The notes beneath the pieces were generated by a model. It saw nothing but the letters and a program-made list of their open reading frames with translations. It had not been told where the DNA came from and did no database searches. From G963663735 sp963663735 (GTDB lineage: Bacteria > Acidobacteriota > UBA6911 > RPQK01 > JAPXNP01), in assembly GCA_963663735.2 (NCBI GenBank), contig CAXXHN010000002.1:1240001-1304000 (forward strand): a stretch of 64,000 bases of DNA, written 5' to 3'. Position numbers and translations under genes: made by a program. The first letter of the stretch is position 1, and every line of letters begins with the position of its first letter. Positions 53,574 to 62,582 of the stretch are shown piece by piece.

Positions 53574-54239
53574 CTATTCCCTCGTTAATTCGCTCAGGCA
53601 TTCCGGAGAATCGTTCCGGACATTATTAACAAGAGTACTGACAGGATAAATATCCAGGTTCTTTTCTTCCTCTGCTTCCAGGAGGTCCAGGGCCGCCCTG
53701 ACAGAGGTTTCGACAGAAAGCCATTTCCGGAAATCCTCCTTTTCAATTATCGCCGGCATCCTGTGGTGGTAACGGGACATCTGAGGAGTGGCAGCCCTGG
53801 TGATAATTGAAAAGGTATAAAGAATCATATCTCCGTCAGTAACCTCGTCCCAGACTCCAGCCAGCCCTAACAGCGGATTTTCAATCCGGGAAAAATAAAA
53901 AGGCTTCTTCCCTTCACTGGTTTGTTTCCACTCGAAGAAGCCGCTGGCTGGAATCAGGCAGCGCCTGTACCTGAAAGGAGCACGGAAGGAAGCTTTGGAA
54001 GCCACTGTTTCGGCCCTGGCATTAATCATCCGGCTGCCAATGGATATATCCTTGCTCCAGGATGGAATCAGCCCCCACTTCATGAAGTCCACTATCCTGC
54101 GCTGCAGCTCGCAATCATTAAACACTACCGGCGCAAACTGGGAAGGAGCCACATTGAAGCGGGGCGGAATACGCAAGTCCTCCACTTCAAAAAACCCGGG
54201 GATAAGCTCGGTATGGGTTATGGCGTATCTGCCGCACAT
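53574..54239 (-). CDS. SRAP-domain abasic-site processing protein (YedK/HMCES)
   Basis: 221 residues. Starts MCGRYAITH, so Cys2 is exposed after Met removal. Other active-site parts: NVAPSQFAPVV, MINARAETVAS, RRCLIPASGFFEWK and YHHRMPAII. SRAP proteins link covalently to abasic sites in single-stranded DNA through Cys2 and protect them. Full length, intact residues. Confidence 0.95.
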   Translation of the reverse strand: MCGRYAITHTELIPGFFEVEDLRIPPRFNVAPSQFAPVVFNDCELQRRIVDFMKWGLIPSWSKDISIGSRMINARAETVASKASFRAPFRYRRCLIPASGFFEWKQTSEGKKPFYFSRIENPLLGLAGVWDEVTDGDMILYTFSIITRAATPQMSRYHHRMPAIIEKEDFRKWLSVETSVRAALDLLEAEEEKNLDIYPVSTLVNNVRNDSPECLSELTRE

Positions 54240-54300
54240 ATTTAAAAATATTCCTGTAAATACTTTTCAGCCAAAACTTCATGACGGGATCAAGAAGTTA

Positions 54301-54328
54301 AAGCCGGCCCGATTAGGAGGGCCGGTTT
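54301..54328 (-). terminator. terminator after the M49 peptidase gene
   Basis: A 10-base stem (aagccggccc with gggccggttt, one G-U pair) encloses 8 bases. On the minus strand the stem is followed by TTTAACTT. It lies about 20 bases past the gene end. Confidence 0.7.
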
Positions 54329-54347
54329 TAACTTAATTATCCAAAGG

Positions 54348-56426
54348 TTAATTGTCCAAAGGAAGGAACGAATAATGCTCAGAGTAATAAAGCATCTGCT
54401 CGGTAAAATCCGCAGGATACTCAACTTTTACGCCTGTCAGTTTCCCGACAGCCGATTCTTCATTATCCACTGTTATCAAAGGATTGATGAATCCGGCATA
54501 GGGAGCCCGGTTCAACCGGGCATACCTTTCCCGGACTTCCAGGTGGACTTCAGGATCCAACTCTACACCGTACCCTTCGACCAGAGCTTTTCCGGCTTCA
54601 TAATCACCTTCTGACTTGATTCTCTGCACCTCACTCAGCAGCTCACCGAAAAGACCTCTCAGTTTCTGGTAATCATTGATTACAAAATAGGTCTTCCCCT
54701 CTTTTTCAACCTTCTCAATCACCTTGTCCTGAAGTCCCTTTTCATAAGCCCATTTGGCAATCAGCTGCCGATTGCGCATATGGGCTTCCTCCAGGTTCTG
54801 GCCTGGTTCGATCCGGGCCATCTGGACCAGCAGTCCGTTGCGGATGTAGTCGTCATAGCTGGCTTTTCCGGTCTCGAGAGAAGGCATCACTCCTATTTCA
54901 ACAAGCTTGGAATCCATCATGAAATAAAGAGCGATAAGATCAGCCCTGGCTTCCTCCAGGGTGTTGGCGTAACCTTTCAGGGTTTCCTTGGGTGTAGCTA
55001 TCCCTGGAGCGAGCTGGCCGGACCCATGTCCAATTACCTCGTGCAGGTCGGTATGCAGGTTATCACCGAGCGCGCCGAATTCCTTGCTTCGGGTGACTTC
55101 CTCTTCACTGGCGGCAAATTCCTCCAGAACTCCGCCGGTTTTAGACGCCTCATTATAGGCGTTTACTATATTTCCCAGGTTGACAGACTTGGAACCATGT
55201 TCCTTCCTGATCCAGTTGGCATTGGGCAGGTTTATCCCTATCGGAGTACTGGGGGAAGCGTCTCCAGCTTCCCCGGCTACGTTTATCACCTTGCCCGAAA
55301 CGCCGGTCACCGAGGGCTTCTTGAAACTGTCGGAAAAAGGAGCATGGTCCTCAAACCACTGGGCATTATCGCTCAGAGCGGACATCCTCTTTGAAGCTTC
55401 ATTATCCCGGAAGGAAACCAGGGATTCATAGCTACCCCGATAACCCAGCGGATCTTCGTAAACTTCTATAAAACCGTTGGTTAGGTCTATTGCCGCATCG
55501 GTGTCCTGTACCCAGAGAATATTGTATTCATCAAAAACCCGGAGATCTCCACTCCGGTAATATTCAACAAGCTTTTCCAGAGCAGCCTTCTGCTTTTCGT
55601 TTTCGGCAACCGCGATGGCTTTCTCCAGCCAATATACGATTCTTTCAATGGCGTCCGAGTACATGCCGCCTACTTTCCAAACCTTTTCATATATCTTTCC
55701 ATCTTCCTTGACCAACTTGGAATTAAGGCCGTAGGAAACCGGGCGCGGATCGTCCTGATCAATTTTTTTCTTATAAAACTCCTCAACTTCAGGCTGGGTG
55801 AGGTTAGGACTGTAATAGTTAGTAGCCGAGGCTGCTATCTGGTCCACTTCCGAATCCAGTACCACTTTTTTACCGTCAACCTCCGGATCAAAAATCAGGG
55901 GAACCAGGAAATCAATGTACTGTTGTAAAGACTCTCCGTCCCTGATTCCAAATCCGTTTTTGTCCGATTTTTCAGCCAGGCCCCTGAAATATTCCTCAGA
56001 GAAGCCAGGAAGTATCTTAACCTTGGAGTAATGATGGTGGATCCCATTGGAAAACCAGACTCGCTTGAGGTAGGTCTGGAATTTCTCCCATTCGGGGCCG
56101 CTTTTTTCCACGTCAGAAGTTTTATAAATATTTTCCAGGGCCTTCCTGATCCGCAGATTATACCTGTAGTTCTGGTCCCAGATGATGTCCCTTCCGCTCA
56201 GGCCGGCTTCATAGAGATAGTAGACCAGTTCCTGTTGCCCGGCTGTAAGTTCATCAAATCCGGGAACCTGGTACCTTAATATCCTGATATCGGCAAACTG
56301 TTCCGCCTGGAACTCAAAATCTCCGTTATCACCCGCAATTGCGGCAGTATCATCAGCCTGCCTGCATCCTTCAGAAAGCAGGGATATAAACATTACTAAA
56401 ACTCCGATTCTGATTAGATTTTCCAC
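54348..56426 (-). CDS. dipeptidyl-peptidase III-like (M49) lipoprotein
   Basis: 692 residues. The signal ends in LLSEGC (Cys21), a predicted lipoprotein. The M49 zinc site is HEVIGH (near residue 455, the HEXXGH form) with the third ligand in LEEARADLIALY. M49 enzymes remove dipeptides from peptide N-termini. Bacterial lipoprotein members occur in Bacteroidetes and other environmental phyla. Single gene, with a terminator after it. Confidence 0.9.
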   Translation of the reverse strand: MENLIRIGVLVMFISLLSEGCRQADDTAAIAGDNGDFEFQAEQFADIRILRYQVPGFDELTAGQQELVYYLYEAGLSGRDIIWDQNYRYNLRIRKALENIYKTSDVEKSGPEWEKFQTYLKRVWFSNGIHHHYSKVKILPGFSEEYFRGLAEKSDKNGFGIRDGESLQQYIDFLVPLIFDPEVDGKKVVLDSEVDQIAASATNYYSPNLTQPEVEEFYKKKIDQDDPRPVSYGLNSKLVKEDGKIYEKVWKVGGMYSDAIERIVYWLEKAIAVAENEKQKAALEKLVEYYRSGDLRVFDEYNILWVQDTDAAIDLTNGFIEVYEDPLGYRGSYESLVSFRDNEASKRMSALSDNAQWFEDHAPFSDSFKKPSVTGVSGKVINVAGEAGDASPSTPIGINLPNANWIRKEHGSKSVNLGNIVNAYNEASKTGGVLEEFAASEEEVTRSKEFGALGDNLHTDLHEVIGHGSGQLAPGIATPKETLKGYANTLEEARADLIALYFMMDSKLVEIGVMPSLETGKASYDDYIRNGLLVQMARIEPGQNLEEAHMRNRQLIAKWAYEKGLQDKVIEKVEKEGKTYFVINDYQKLRGLFGELLSEVQRIKSEGDYEAGKALVEGYGVELDPEVHLEVRERYARLNRAPYAGFINPLITVDNEESAVGKLTGVKVEYPADFTEQMLYYSEHYSFLPLDN

Positions 56427-56639
56427 AATGATATCCTCCTGTAAAGAGCATTATAAACCTGTCAACTGATGGATGGTAGGTGAACCAATTGGCGATTGTT
56501 GATTGACGATTGACGATTAGGGGCAAAGACTGCAAATTTTCCAGGGATCCATAACTTTGTGGACTTTTTGGACTCCATGGATAGAGTGGACTATTAATGA
56601 TGTTTTGATGACAGCAGTTCAATCATCAATTGCTATACC

Positions 56640-56712
56640 CCCAAAATCCGAAATCCGCTAGCCGCAATCCGTAAGCCGCAATCCGAAATCCGCAATCCGA
56701 AATCCACAATCG
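56640..56712. repeat. degenerate heptad repeat array (aatccga type)
   Basis: A run built of ccgaaatccg, ccgcaatccg and ccgtaagccg units with a step of about 7 bases, at least eight units. Short versions recur near 49115-49130. No coding frame uses it. Confidence 0.75.
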
Positions 56713-56713
56713 G

Positions 56714-56742
56714 TTGATCCCTTCACAGCTAACGATTACAAT
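56714..56742 (+). promoter_or_regulatory. purL promoter
   Basis: TTGATC (56714-56719), 17 bases and TACAAT (56737-56742). A start near 56749 leaves about six bases before the ATG, so the transcript would be almost leaderless; there is no Shine-Dalgarno. Confidence 0.6.
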
Positions 56743-56754
56743 CTAATCCATATT

Positions 56755-59700
56755 ATGAAATTAAGACATTACTACCGATATCCAGGCCTGTCTGAAGAAC
56801 AGGTAAACACCTTGCTTAGAACTGTTCAAAGACAGATAAGCCCAGGCATTTCTAACATATATACGGAATACTGCTTTAATATCGACTCCGGCCCGATGGA
56901 TGAAAAGCAGGAAAAAATGCTGGTCTGGCTGTTATGTGAAACCTTTATTCCCAAAGGCTTAGGACCCTTCTCCTTCCTGGAAAACAGGTCAGCCTCAAGG
57001 GTGCTGGAAGTTGGGCCCAGGTTGACCTTTAATACTGCCTGGTGTACCAATGCCGTCTCCATCTGCCATTCCTGCGGTCTGGACCAGGTTAAAAAAATTG
57101 AGCGCTCCCGGAGATACCAGCTGGAATCAGCCTCACCTCTGGACCTGCAGGAAGAAAAAGCTTTCCTGGAACTGGTCCATGACCGGATGACTGAGTGCGT
57201 TTACCAGGAACCGCTGCAGACCTTTGCAACAGGATCAACCCCGGAACCTGTATTTTCCATCCCGGTCCTGGAAGAGGGACGCCCAGCCCTGGAAAAAATC
57301 AATCGGAAAGAAGGCCTGGCCTTTGACGATTGGGACCTGGACTACTATACCAACCTGTTCAGCAAGGTCATCAAGCGCAATCCCACTAATGTGGAGTGTT
57401 TTGACATTGCCCAGTCAAACAGCGAGCATTCGCGCCACTGGTTTTTCAAGGGGCTCATGGTCATTGACGGAGAGGAGCAGGAAAAAACTCTCATGGACCT
57501 GGTAACTGAGCCGCTGAAGAGGAATCCCGGCAACAGCACGGTAGCTTTCAAGGACAATTCCAGTGCTATACAGGGTTTTGAAGTAGACACAATTATCCCT
57601 GAGAAGCCTGGTCAATGTTCTCCCCTGGTTGCCGGCAGGAAGGACTATGACCTGACGTTCACGGCTGAAACACATAATTTTCCTTCCGGCGTGGCCCCCT
57701 TCCCCGGAGCTGAAACCGGCACGGGAGGAAGAATTCGTGACGGACAGGCCACAGGCAGGGGGTCTCTGGTTGTAGCCGGGACTGCTGCCTACTGTGTGGG
57801 CAATCTCCGCATACCCGGATATTCCCTGCCCTGGGAAGACCCGGAATTCAGGTATCCGGACAACCTGGCTTCTCCCCTGGAAATTGAACTGCAAGCCAGC
57901 AATGGCGCCTCAGACTACGGAAATAAATTCGGCGAACCTCTGATCCAGGGATACACCCGTTCTTTTGGAACCAGGCTTCCCAACGGAGAGCGGCGGGAAT
58001 GGCTGAAGCCGATCATGTTCTCTGGAGGAGTCGGCCAGCTCGAAGCTGTGCACCGGGACAAATTTCCTCCTGAAAAAGGGATGTGGGTGGTGAAGGTCGG
58101 CGGGCCTGCCTACCGCATAGGTATGGGAGGAGGTGCCGCCTCCAGCATGGTCCAGGGTGAAAACGCCGCTGAACTGGATTTTAACGCGGTGCAGAGAGGC
58201 GATGCTGAAATGGAGCAGAAGCTTAACCGCGTTATTCGAGCCTGCTCTGAAATGGGCGAATCCAATCCTATTGTCAGCATCCACGATCAGGGCGCGGGCG
58301 GAAACTGCAACGTGCTCAAGGAAATCGTTGAACCGGACGGAGCGCAGATCAATATCAGGGAGATTCCGGTTGGGGATGAAACCCTTTCCGTCATGGAAAT
58401 CTGGGGAGCTGAGTACCAGGAAAATGATGCCCTGCTGCTCCGGCCGGAGCATGCTGATGCTTTCCGTGTTATCTGCGAAAGAGAAAAAGTCCAGGCTTCA
58501 TTTGTCGGACAGGTCACTGGTAACGGAAAAATCGTTCTTTTCGATAAGCTGGACGGCTCCACCCCGGTTAACCTGGAATTGGACCATGTACTGGGCAAAA
58601 TGCCCCAGAAAACATTTGTAAGCGAGCGGACCAGGACAGGGGGAAAAGACATCTCCCTGCCCTCAGGCCTCACTGTACGGAGCGCGCTCGACCGGGTACT
58701 GCGCCTTCTTTCGGTTGGATCCAAACGTTTCCTGACCAATAAGGTAGACCGTAGCGTCACCGGTTTGATTGCCCGACAGCAATGCGCCGGGCCTCTCCAG
58801 CTTACCGTATCCGACGTTTCTGCCATAGCGCAGAGCCATTTCACAACAACCGGGGGCGCTATTTCCATCGGGGAACAGCCCATTATAGGCCTGCTTGATC
58901 CCGGGGCAATGGCCCGTATGACTGTCGGAGAAATGCTTACAAACCTGGTTTGGGCAAAGATCTCCTCCCTGGAGGACATCCGGTGTTCAGGCAACTGGAT
59001 GTGGGCTGCCAAACTCCCAGGTGAAGGCGCGGCCATGTATGATGCCGCGGCGGCCCTGAGTGAGGCACTGATGGAACTGGGCATAGCCATAGACGGAGGC
59101 AAAGACAGCCTTTCCATGGCAGCGGTAGTTCCCCGCGCAGGCGAAGACGGCAGTGACGAAACTGTGAAAGCTCCCGGCTCACTGGTGCTTTCCGCCTATG
59201 CTCCCTGCCCCGACATTAATAAAATCGTGAGTCCAGACATTAAGTATCCCGGAAGCAGTGAACTGCTTTTTGTGGACCTGGGTAACGGGAAAAACAGGCT
59301 GGGGGCTTCATCCCTCTGTCACGTCCATAACCAGGCTGGCAAGACTCCTCCGGACATGGATGATCCGGCTGCCCTGAAGCGGGCCTTTCACGCAGTGCAG
59401 GGGTTGATTGACAGGGGCTTGATCTGCGCCGGCCATGACCGGAGCGACGGAGGATTGATAACAACTCTTCTGGAAATGGCTTTTGCCGGAAACTGCGGAT
59501 TTGAACTGGACATTTCACACCTCCCCGCGGAGCCGGGAACATCTGACCTGGAAATCCTTTTTGCTGAAGAACTGGGCCTGGCCATGGAAGTCCGGAGTGA
59601 AAACATCTCCAGGGTAATTGAAACCTTGCGGGAAGCCGAAATACCATGCTGCTGCCTGGGTCGTACCACCAGGGAACAGAGCATAACCATAACCTCAGGC

Positions 59701-60696
59701 AGCCGGGCGATTTTGTCAGAACAAATGCCTTTGCTCAGGGATGTCTGGGAAGAAACCAGCTATGAACTGGAAAAACTGCAGGCCAATCCCGCCTGCGCCG
59801 AACAGGAAAGGGAAAACCTTAGAAGCCGGACAGCACCGCCATACAGACTCTCCTATGCCCCACAGCCGACTTCCCCTGCTATCCTGGACGGCTCCGCCAA
59901 GAAACCTCCCGTTGCCATCATCCGGGAAGAAGGAAGTAACGGTGATCGTGAAATGCATTCAGCCTTTTACTCCGCCGGTTTCGAAACCTGGGATATCACC
60001 ATGAGTGATCTTCTCTCCGGGAAAATCAACCTCGACCGCTTCCGCGGGCTGGTTTTTGTGGGAGGATTCAGCTATGCGGATGTACTGGATTCCGCCAAGG
60101 GCTGGGCAGGTGTCATCAGGTTTAATGATAAGGTCTGGGACCAGTTTGAATCATTTTATAACCGGCTGGATACTTTCAGCCTCGGGATCTGCAACGGGTG
60201 CCAGCTGGAGGCCCTGCTGGGGTGGGTTCCCTGGAAAACCCTGGATGACGAAAAACGCCCGCGCTTCATCCATAACGGTTCCGGCAGATTTGAATCACGT
60301 TTCTGCACCCTGAGGATCAACGAAAGTCCCTCAATAATGCTGCAGGGAATGTCAGGCTCCACCCTTGGCGTATGGGTCGCGCACGGTGAAGGCCGGGCTT
60401 ACTTCCCGGAAAAAGAAATACTGGACAAGGTTTTAAATGAGAACCTGGCCCCGGTCCGCTACGTGGATGACCTTAATCATGCTACCGAAGTTTATCCCTT
60501 CAATCCCAATGGATCACCCCAGGGAATCGCGGGACTCTGCTCTCCCGACGGAAGGCACCTGGCCATGATGCCCCACCCCGAAAGGGCTTTCCTCAAGTGG
60601 CAGTGGGGCTGGATGCCCGAAGAGTGGAAAAAGGACCTGAAGGTTTCCCCCTGGCTGAGGCTTTTCCAGAATGCCCGCAAATGGTGCGATGAGTAG
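56755..60696 (+). CDS. purL: phosphoribosylformylglycinamidine synthase, single-chain
   Basis: 1313 residues, the large single-chain form with fused glutaminase. N-terminal linker domain, then the two AIR-synthetase-like halves (TAETHNFPSGVAPFPGAETG, SIHDQGAGGNCNVLKEIVEP, GAISIGEQPIIGLLDPG, GKDSLSMAAVVP). The C-terminal class I amidotransferase has LGICNGCQLEALLG (Cys1146) and MMPHPERAFLKWQWGWMP. It converts FGAR to FGAM with glutamine and ATP, in purine synthesis. All catalytic parts look intact. No other pur gene is in the window. Confidence 0.96.
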   Translation: MKLRHYYRYPGLSEEQVNTLLRTVQRQISPGISNIYTEYCFNIDSGPMDEKQEKMLVWLLCETFIPKGLGPFSFLENRSASRVLEVGPRLTFNTAWCTNAVSICHSCGLDQVKKIERSRRYQLESASPLDLQEEKAFLELVHDRMTECVYQEPLQTFATGSTPEPVFSIPVLEEGRPALEKINRKEGLAFDDWDLDYYTNLFSKVIKRNPTNVECFDIAQSNSEHSRHWFFKGLMVIDGEEQEKTLMDLVTEPLKRNPGNSTVAFKDNSSAIQGFEVDTIIPEKPGQCSPLVAGRKDYDLTFTAETHNFPSGVAPFPGAETGTGGRIRDGQATGRGSLVVAGTAAYCVGNLRIPGYSLPWEDPEFRYPDNLASPLEIELQASNGASDYGNKFGEPLIQGYTRSFGTRLPNGERREWLKPIMFSGGVGQLEAVHRDKFPPEKGMWVVKVGGPAYRIGMGGGAASSMVQGENAAELDFNAVQRGDAEMEQKLNRVIRACSEMGESNPIVSIHDQGAGGNCNVLKEIVEPDGAQINIREIPVGDETLSVMEIWGAEYQENDALLLRPEHADAFRVICEREKVQASFVGQVTGNGKIVLFDKLDGSTPVNLELDHVLGKMPQKTFVSERTRTGGKDISLPSGLTVRSALDRVLRLLSVGSKRFLTNKVDRSVTGLIARQQCAGPLQLTVSDVSAIAQSHFTTTGGAISIGEQPIIGLLDPGAMARMTVGEMLTNLVWAKISSLEDIRCSGNWMWAAKLPGEGAAMYDAAAALSEALMELGIAIDGGKDSLSMAAVVPRAGEDGSDETVKAPGSLVLSAYAPCPDINKIVSPDIKYPGSSELLFVDLGNGKNRLGASSLCHVHNQAGKTPPDMDDPAALKRAFHAVQGLIDRGLICAGHDRSDGGLITTLLEMAFAGNCGFELDISHLPAEPGTSDLEILFAEELGLAMEVRSENISRVIETLREAEIPCCCLGRTTREQSITITSGSRAILSEQMPLLRDVWEETSYELEKLQANPACAEQERENLRSRTAPPYRLSYAPQPTSPAILDGSAKKPPVAIIREEGSNGDREMHSAFYSAGFETWDITMSDLLSGKINLDRFRGLVFVGGFSYADVLDSAKGWAGVIRFNDKVWDQFESFYNRLDTFSLGICNGCQLEALLGWVPWKTLDDEKRPRFIHNGSGRFESRFCTLRINESPSIMLQGMSGSTLGVWVAHGEGRAYFPEKEILDKVLNENLAPVRYVDDLNHATEVYPFNPNGSPQGIAGLCSPDGRHLAMMPHPERAFLKWQWGWMPEEWKKDLKVSPWLRLFQNARKWCDE

Positions 60697-60832
60697 GAGT
60701 CTAGCACGGTCTCCAAGTCTTGTTACTTTCTCTTGCGTTTTTTTCGGTTAGTGCTATTCTATTTCTGCATGCCGGATTCATATTTTGTGGAATGAATACT
60801 AAAGATAAAAAGGCAAAAAGAGGAGTACTGCC

Positions 60833-62047
60833 ATGTTATTAAACAATCCCAGAAAAGTTTTTCCCATAGCTTTTATCCTTATCATCCTGATGATGTCCCT
60901 GGCAGTCAGCGGCCTGGGCCAATCCCTTTACCCCAAAAAAGACCTGATCTTTACCCAGGTTTTTGCAGGTCCCTATAGCGGGAACACTTACACGGCAAGC
61001 ATTGCGGTAACCAACCGGGGGACGCTGACCTACAATGGCACGCTGCTTTTGGCAACCGGCGCTAATGGTGCTTTATGGACTGCGGTAGTAAACGGGCAGG
61101 AATCCTCTGGAATGGTAGATGTATCCATTCCCCCCGACTCTACCCAGGTCTTCCTGATAACCGACACAACATTCACAGTTGGTTACGCCTTTTTTCTAAG
61201 CGAAGACTGGTCGCTGGACAACCATATTGAAGGCAACCTTACTTACTTTACGCTTAATGGTTCAACACTCATGGACGCAGTCGGGGTTCCCGAATCCCAG
61301 GAGTTTCTGATAACTTCGCTGCCATTTGACTACTTCCCGGATGTTGGCCTTTCCCTGGCTCACCCAGATATAAACATGACCGGTTTAGCGGCTAATGTTA
61401 ATGTGCTTCTCTTTGATGAGGACGGAAACGCTGTTGGAACTTGTGATTTCAGCATTGCTCCGGGCGGGCATGTTTCCACTTACCTGAGTGAGCTTCCCTG
61501 GACCGGAGGTATTCCTTCAGGTTTCGGCCCGATCGGGAAAGTTGAAATATCATGCGACCAGGCCATCTCCGGCATCTGCATGCTGATTTCCCCGGGAAGC
61601 GCTGCCGGAGCGCAGATCTCCACCCTGCCCCTGGGAGGAACCCCGCTCAATTATGCGGTGGAATTTACAGGAACCGGAGTTGACTACAAGGGAGACTTAA
61701 CACTCTGGATCGAAGGGTTTTATGTCAAGGGCTACTTGAAGCTTACCAGCATCAACGGTTTATCTGTCGCTGATTCATACCGGCGTCCCATACTGGTCAA
61801 CGGCCAGCTGATCGGAACTGAACTTGACCTGTCCTTTTTCACCGGCCCGTCGGGAGTCTGGCCTAACAGTTCAGACCTGGGAGTATCCCTTTATATGTAT
61901 GTTTGGAGTTTCACCCCGGGCAGCAGTTCACTATCCGGATATTGGGGATCCTATAATTTCTGGGATGCGGGGACTCCTGTATCCGAAGGTACCCTGACCC
62001 TGGATAACACCCTAGGAATCCTGCCTCAGGGCAGCGACCTGTATTAG
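60833..62047 (+). CDS. exported beta-rich protein, paralogue A of a local family
   Basis: 404 residues. Signal peptide (FPIAFILIILMMSLAVSGLG), then SLYPKKDLIFTQVFAGPYSG, a repeated-looking series of beta strands and NHIEGNLTYF, DAVGVPESQEF, DVGLSLAHPD, YLSELPW and GVSLYMYVWSF. These are shared with the protein at 62583, so the two are paralogues. I do not recognise the family; no catalytic motif shows. AGAGGAG precedes the ATG. Probably a secreted or surface beta-sandwich protein. Confidence 0.85.
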   Translation: MLLNNPRKVFPIAFILIILMMSLAVSGLGQSLYPKKDLIFTQVFAGPYSGNTYTASIAVTNRGTLTYNGTLLLATGANGALWTAVVNGQESSGMVDVSIPPDSTQVFLITDTTFTVGYAFFLSEDWSLDNHIEGNLTYFTLNGSTLMDAVGVPESQEFLITSLPFDYFPDVGLSLAHPDINMTGLAANVNVLLFDEDGNAVGTCDFSIAPGGHVSTYLSELPWTGGIPSGFGPIGKVEISCDQAISGICMLISPGSAAGAQISTLPLGGTPLNYAVEFTGTGVDYKGDLTLWIEGFYVKGYLKLTSINGLSVADSYRRPILVNGQLIGTELDLSFFTGPSGVWPNSSDLGVSLYMYVWSFTPGSSSLSGYWGSYNFWDAGTPVSEGTLTLDNTLGILPQGSDLY

Positions 62048-62057
62048 GGCTCAAAAA

Positions 62058-62075
62058 GGCCAGGTAATCCTGGCC
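62058..62075. terminator. hairpin after paralogue A
   Basis: ggccagg and cctggcc with a taat loop, 10 bases past the stop. The U-tract is on the minus-strand side (TTTTT), so as a plus-strand terminator it is imperfect. Confidence 0.45.
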
Positions 62076-62100
62076 CGCTCCAAACCTTGAACAGAAAATA

Positions 62101-62142
62101 GGTTCAGCGTTCAGTTTCTTGAAGAATTCTGGACGCTGAACC
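62101..62142. repeat. inverted repeat at the left edge of the paralogue remnant
   Basis: ggttcagcgt at 62101-62110 and acgctgaacc at 62133-62142, perfect 10-base arms around 22 bases. The third-paralogue remnant begins five bases later. Confidence 0.7.
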
Positions 62143-62146
62143 ATGA

Positions 62147-62314
62147 GATCTTTCCCACGGACAAGGCCATAGCGTGTCACTTTATCTTCATTTTTGGAAC
62201 TTTGACGTTTCATCAGATGAAATGCTTGGGGACTGGAGCGCTGACCCTATTCTCGACCCCGGAACAGGCACCATAACCGGGGACGCGATTATCAATAACA
62301 TGAAAATCCAGTAA
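62147..62314 (+). pseudogene. 3' remnant of a third paralogue of the local exported family
   Basis: In one frame up to the TAA at 62312 the sequence reads HSVSLYLHFWNFDVSSDEML, then GDWSADPILDPGTGTITGDA and IINNMKIQ. It aligns with the C-termini of the two neighbours: GVSLYMYVWSF in paralogue A, and GVSLYIYLPQF with EMTGYWSADY and GDITINNTMI in paralogue B. Upstream the frame meets a TGA at 62144 and the similarity stops. The rest of the gene is gone. Confidence 0.85.
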
Positions 62315-62419
62315 ACCTCCAACTGCCATGGAAGTTTAATTAAAAAAATAAAGGCTCAAAATTCAAAATCTCGGATGTCTCGGACATCTCTAGGATAAAC
62401 TGGGTCTGATCGGGTTTCC

Positions 62420-62472
62420 CTGTCCACTCTGTCCATCAGGTCCATTCACAGTCCACCCTGTCCACTTCGTCA
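62420..62472. repeat. tgtcca-type degenerate repeat run
   Basis: tgtccactctgtccatcagg, then gtccattcacagtccaccct and gtccacttcgtcacc: about five variants of tgtccac(t/c) with 9-12 base steps. A related gtggac-rich stretch lies at 56558-56592. Confidence 0.65.
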
Positions 62473-62582
62473 CCTGCACCGGTTTTAAATTGCCTGCCGG
62501 CTGTTTCAAATTGAACTAATTTCCGCGGAACTCTATCCTATTCAACAGAGACAACATAAACGAGAACATACTGGAGAAAGCC

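Larger units (their letters stand above)
56427..56754. other. intergenic region with degenerate short repeats, upstream of purL
   Basis: 328 bases between divergent genes. It holds gattgacgattgacgatt-type repeats (about 56495-56520), a gtggac-rich stretch (56558-56592), an aatccg-type repeat array (56640-56712) and the purL promoter. Confidence 0.6.
62048..62582. other. spacer between the two paralogues
   Basis: 535 bases that hold a small hairpin (62058-62075), an inverted repeat (62101-62142), the 3' remnant of a third paralogue (62147-62314) and a tgtcca-type repeat run (62420-62472). Confidence 0.7.

Noticed and set aside
58287..59117. 276-codon minus-strand open frame inside purL
   Set aside because: purL is intact here; the antisense frame is rich in Ser/Arg/Pro without any motif, as expected from codon bias.
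61911..62213. 100-codon minus-strand open frame
   Set aside because: It overlaps paralogue A and the third-paralogue remnant on the other strand and has no support of its own.
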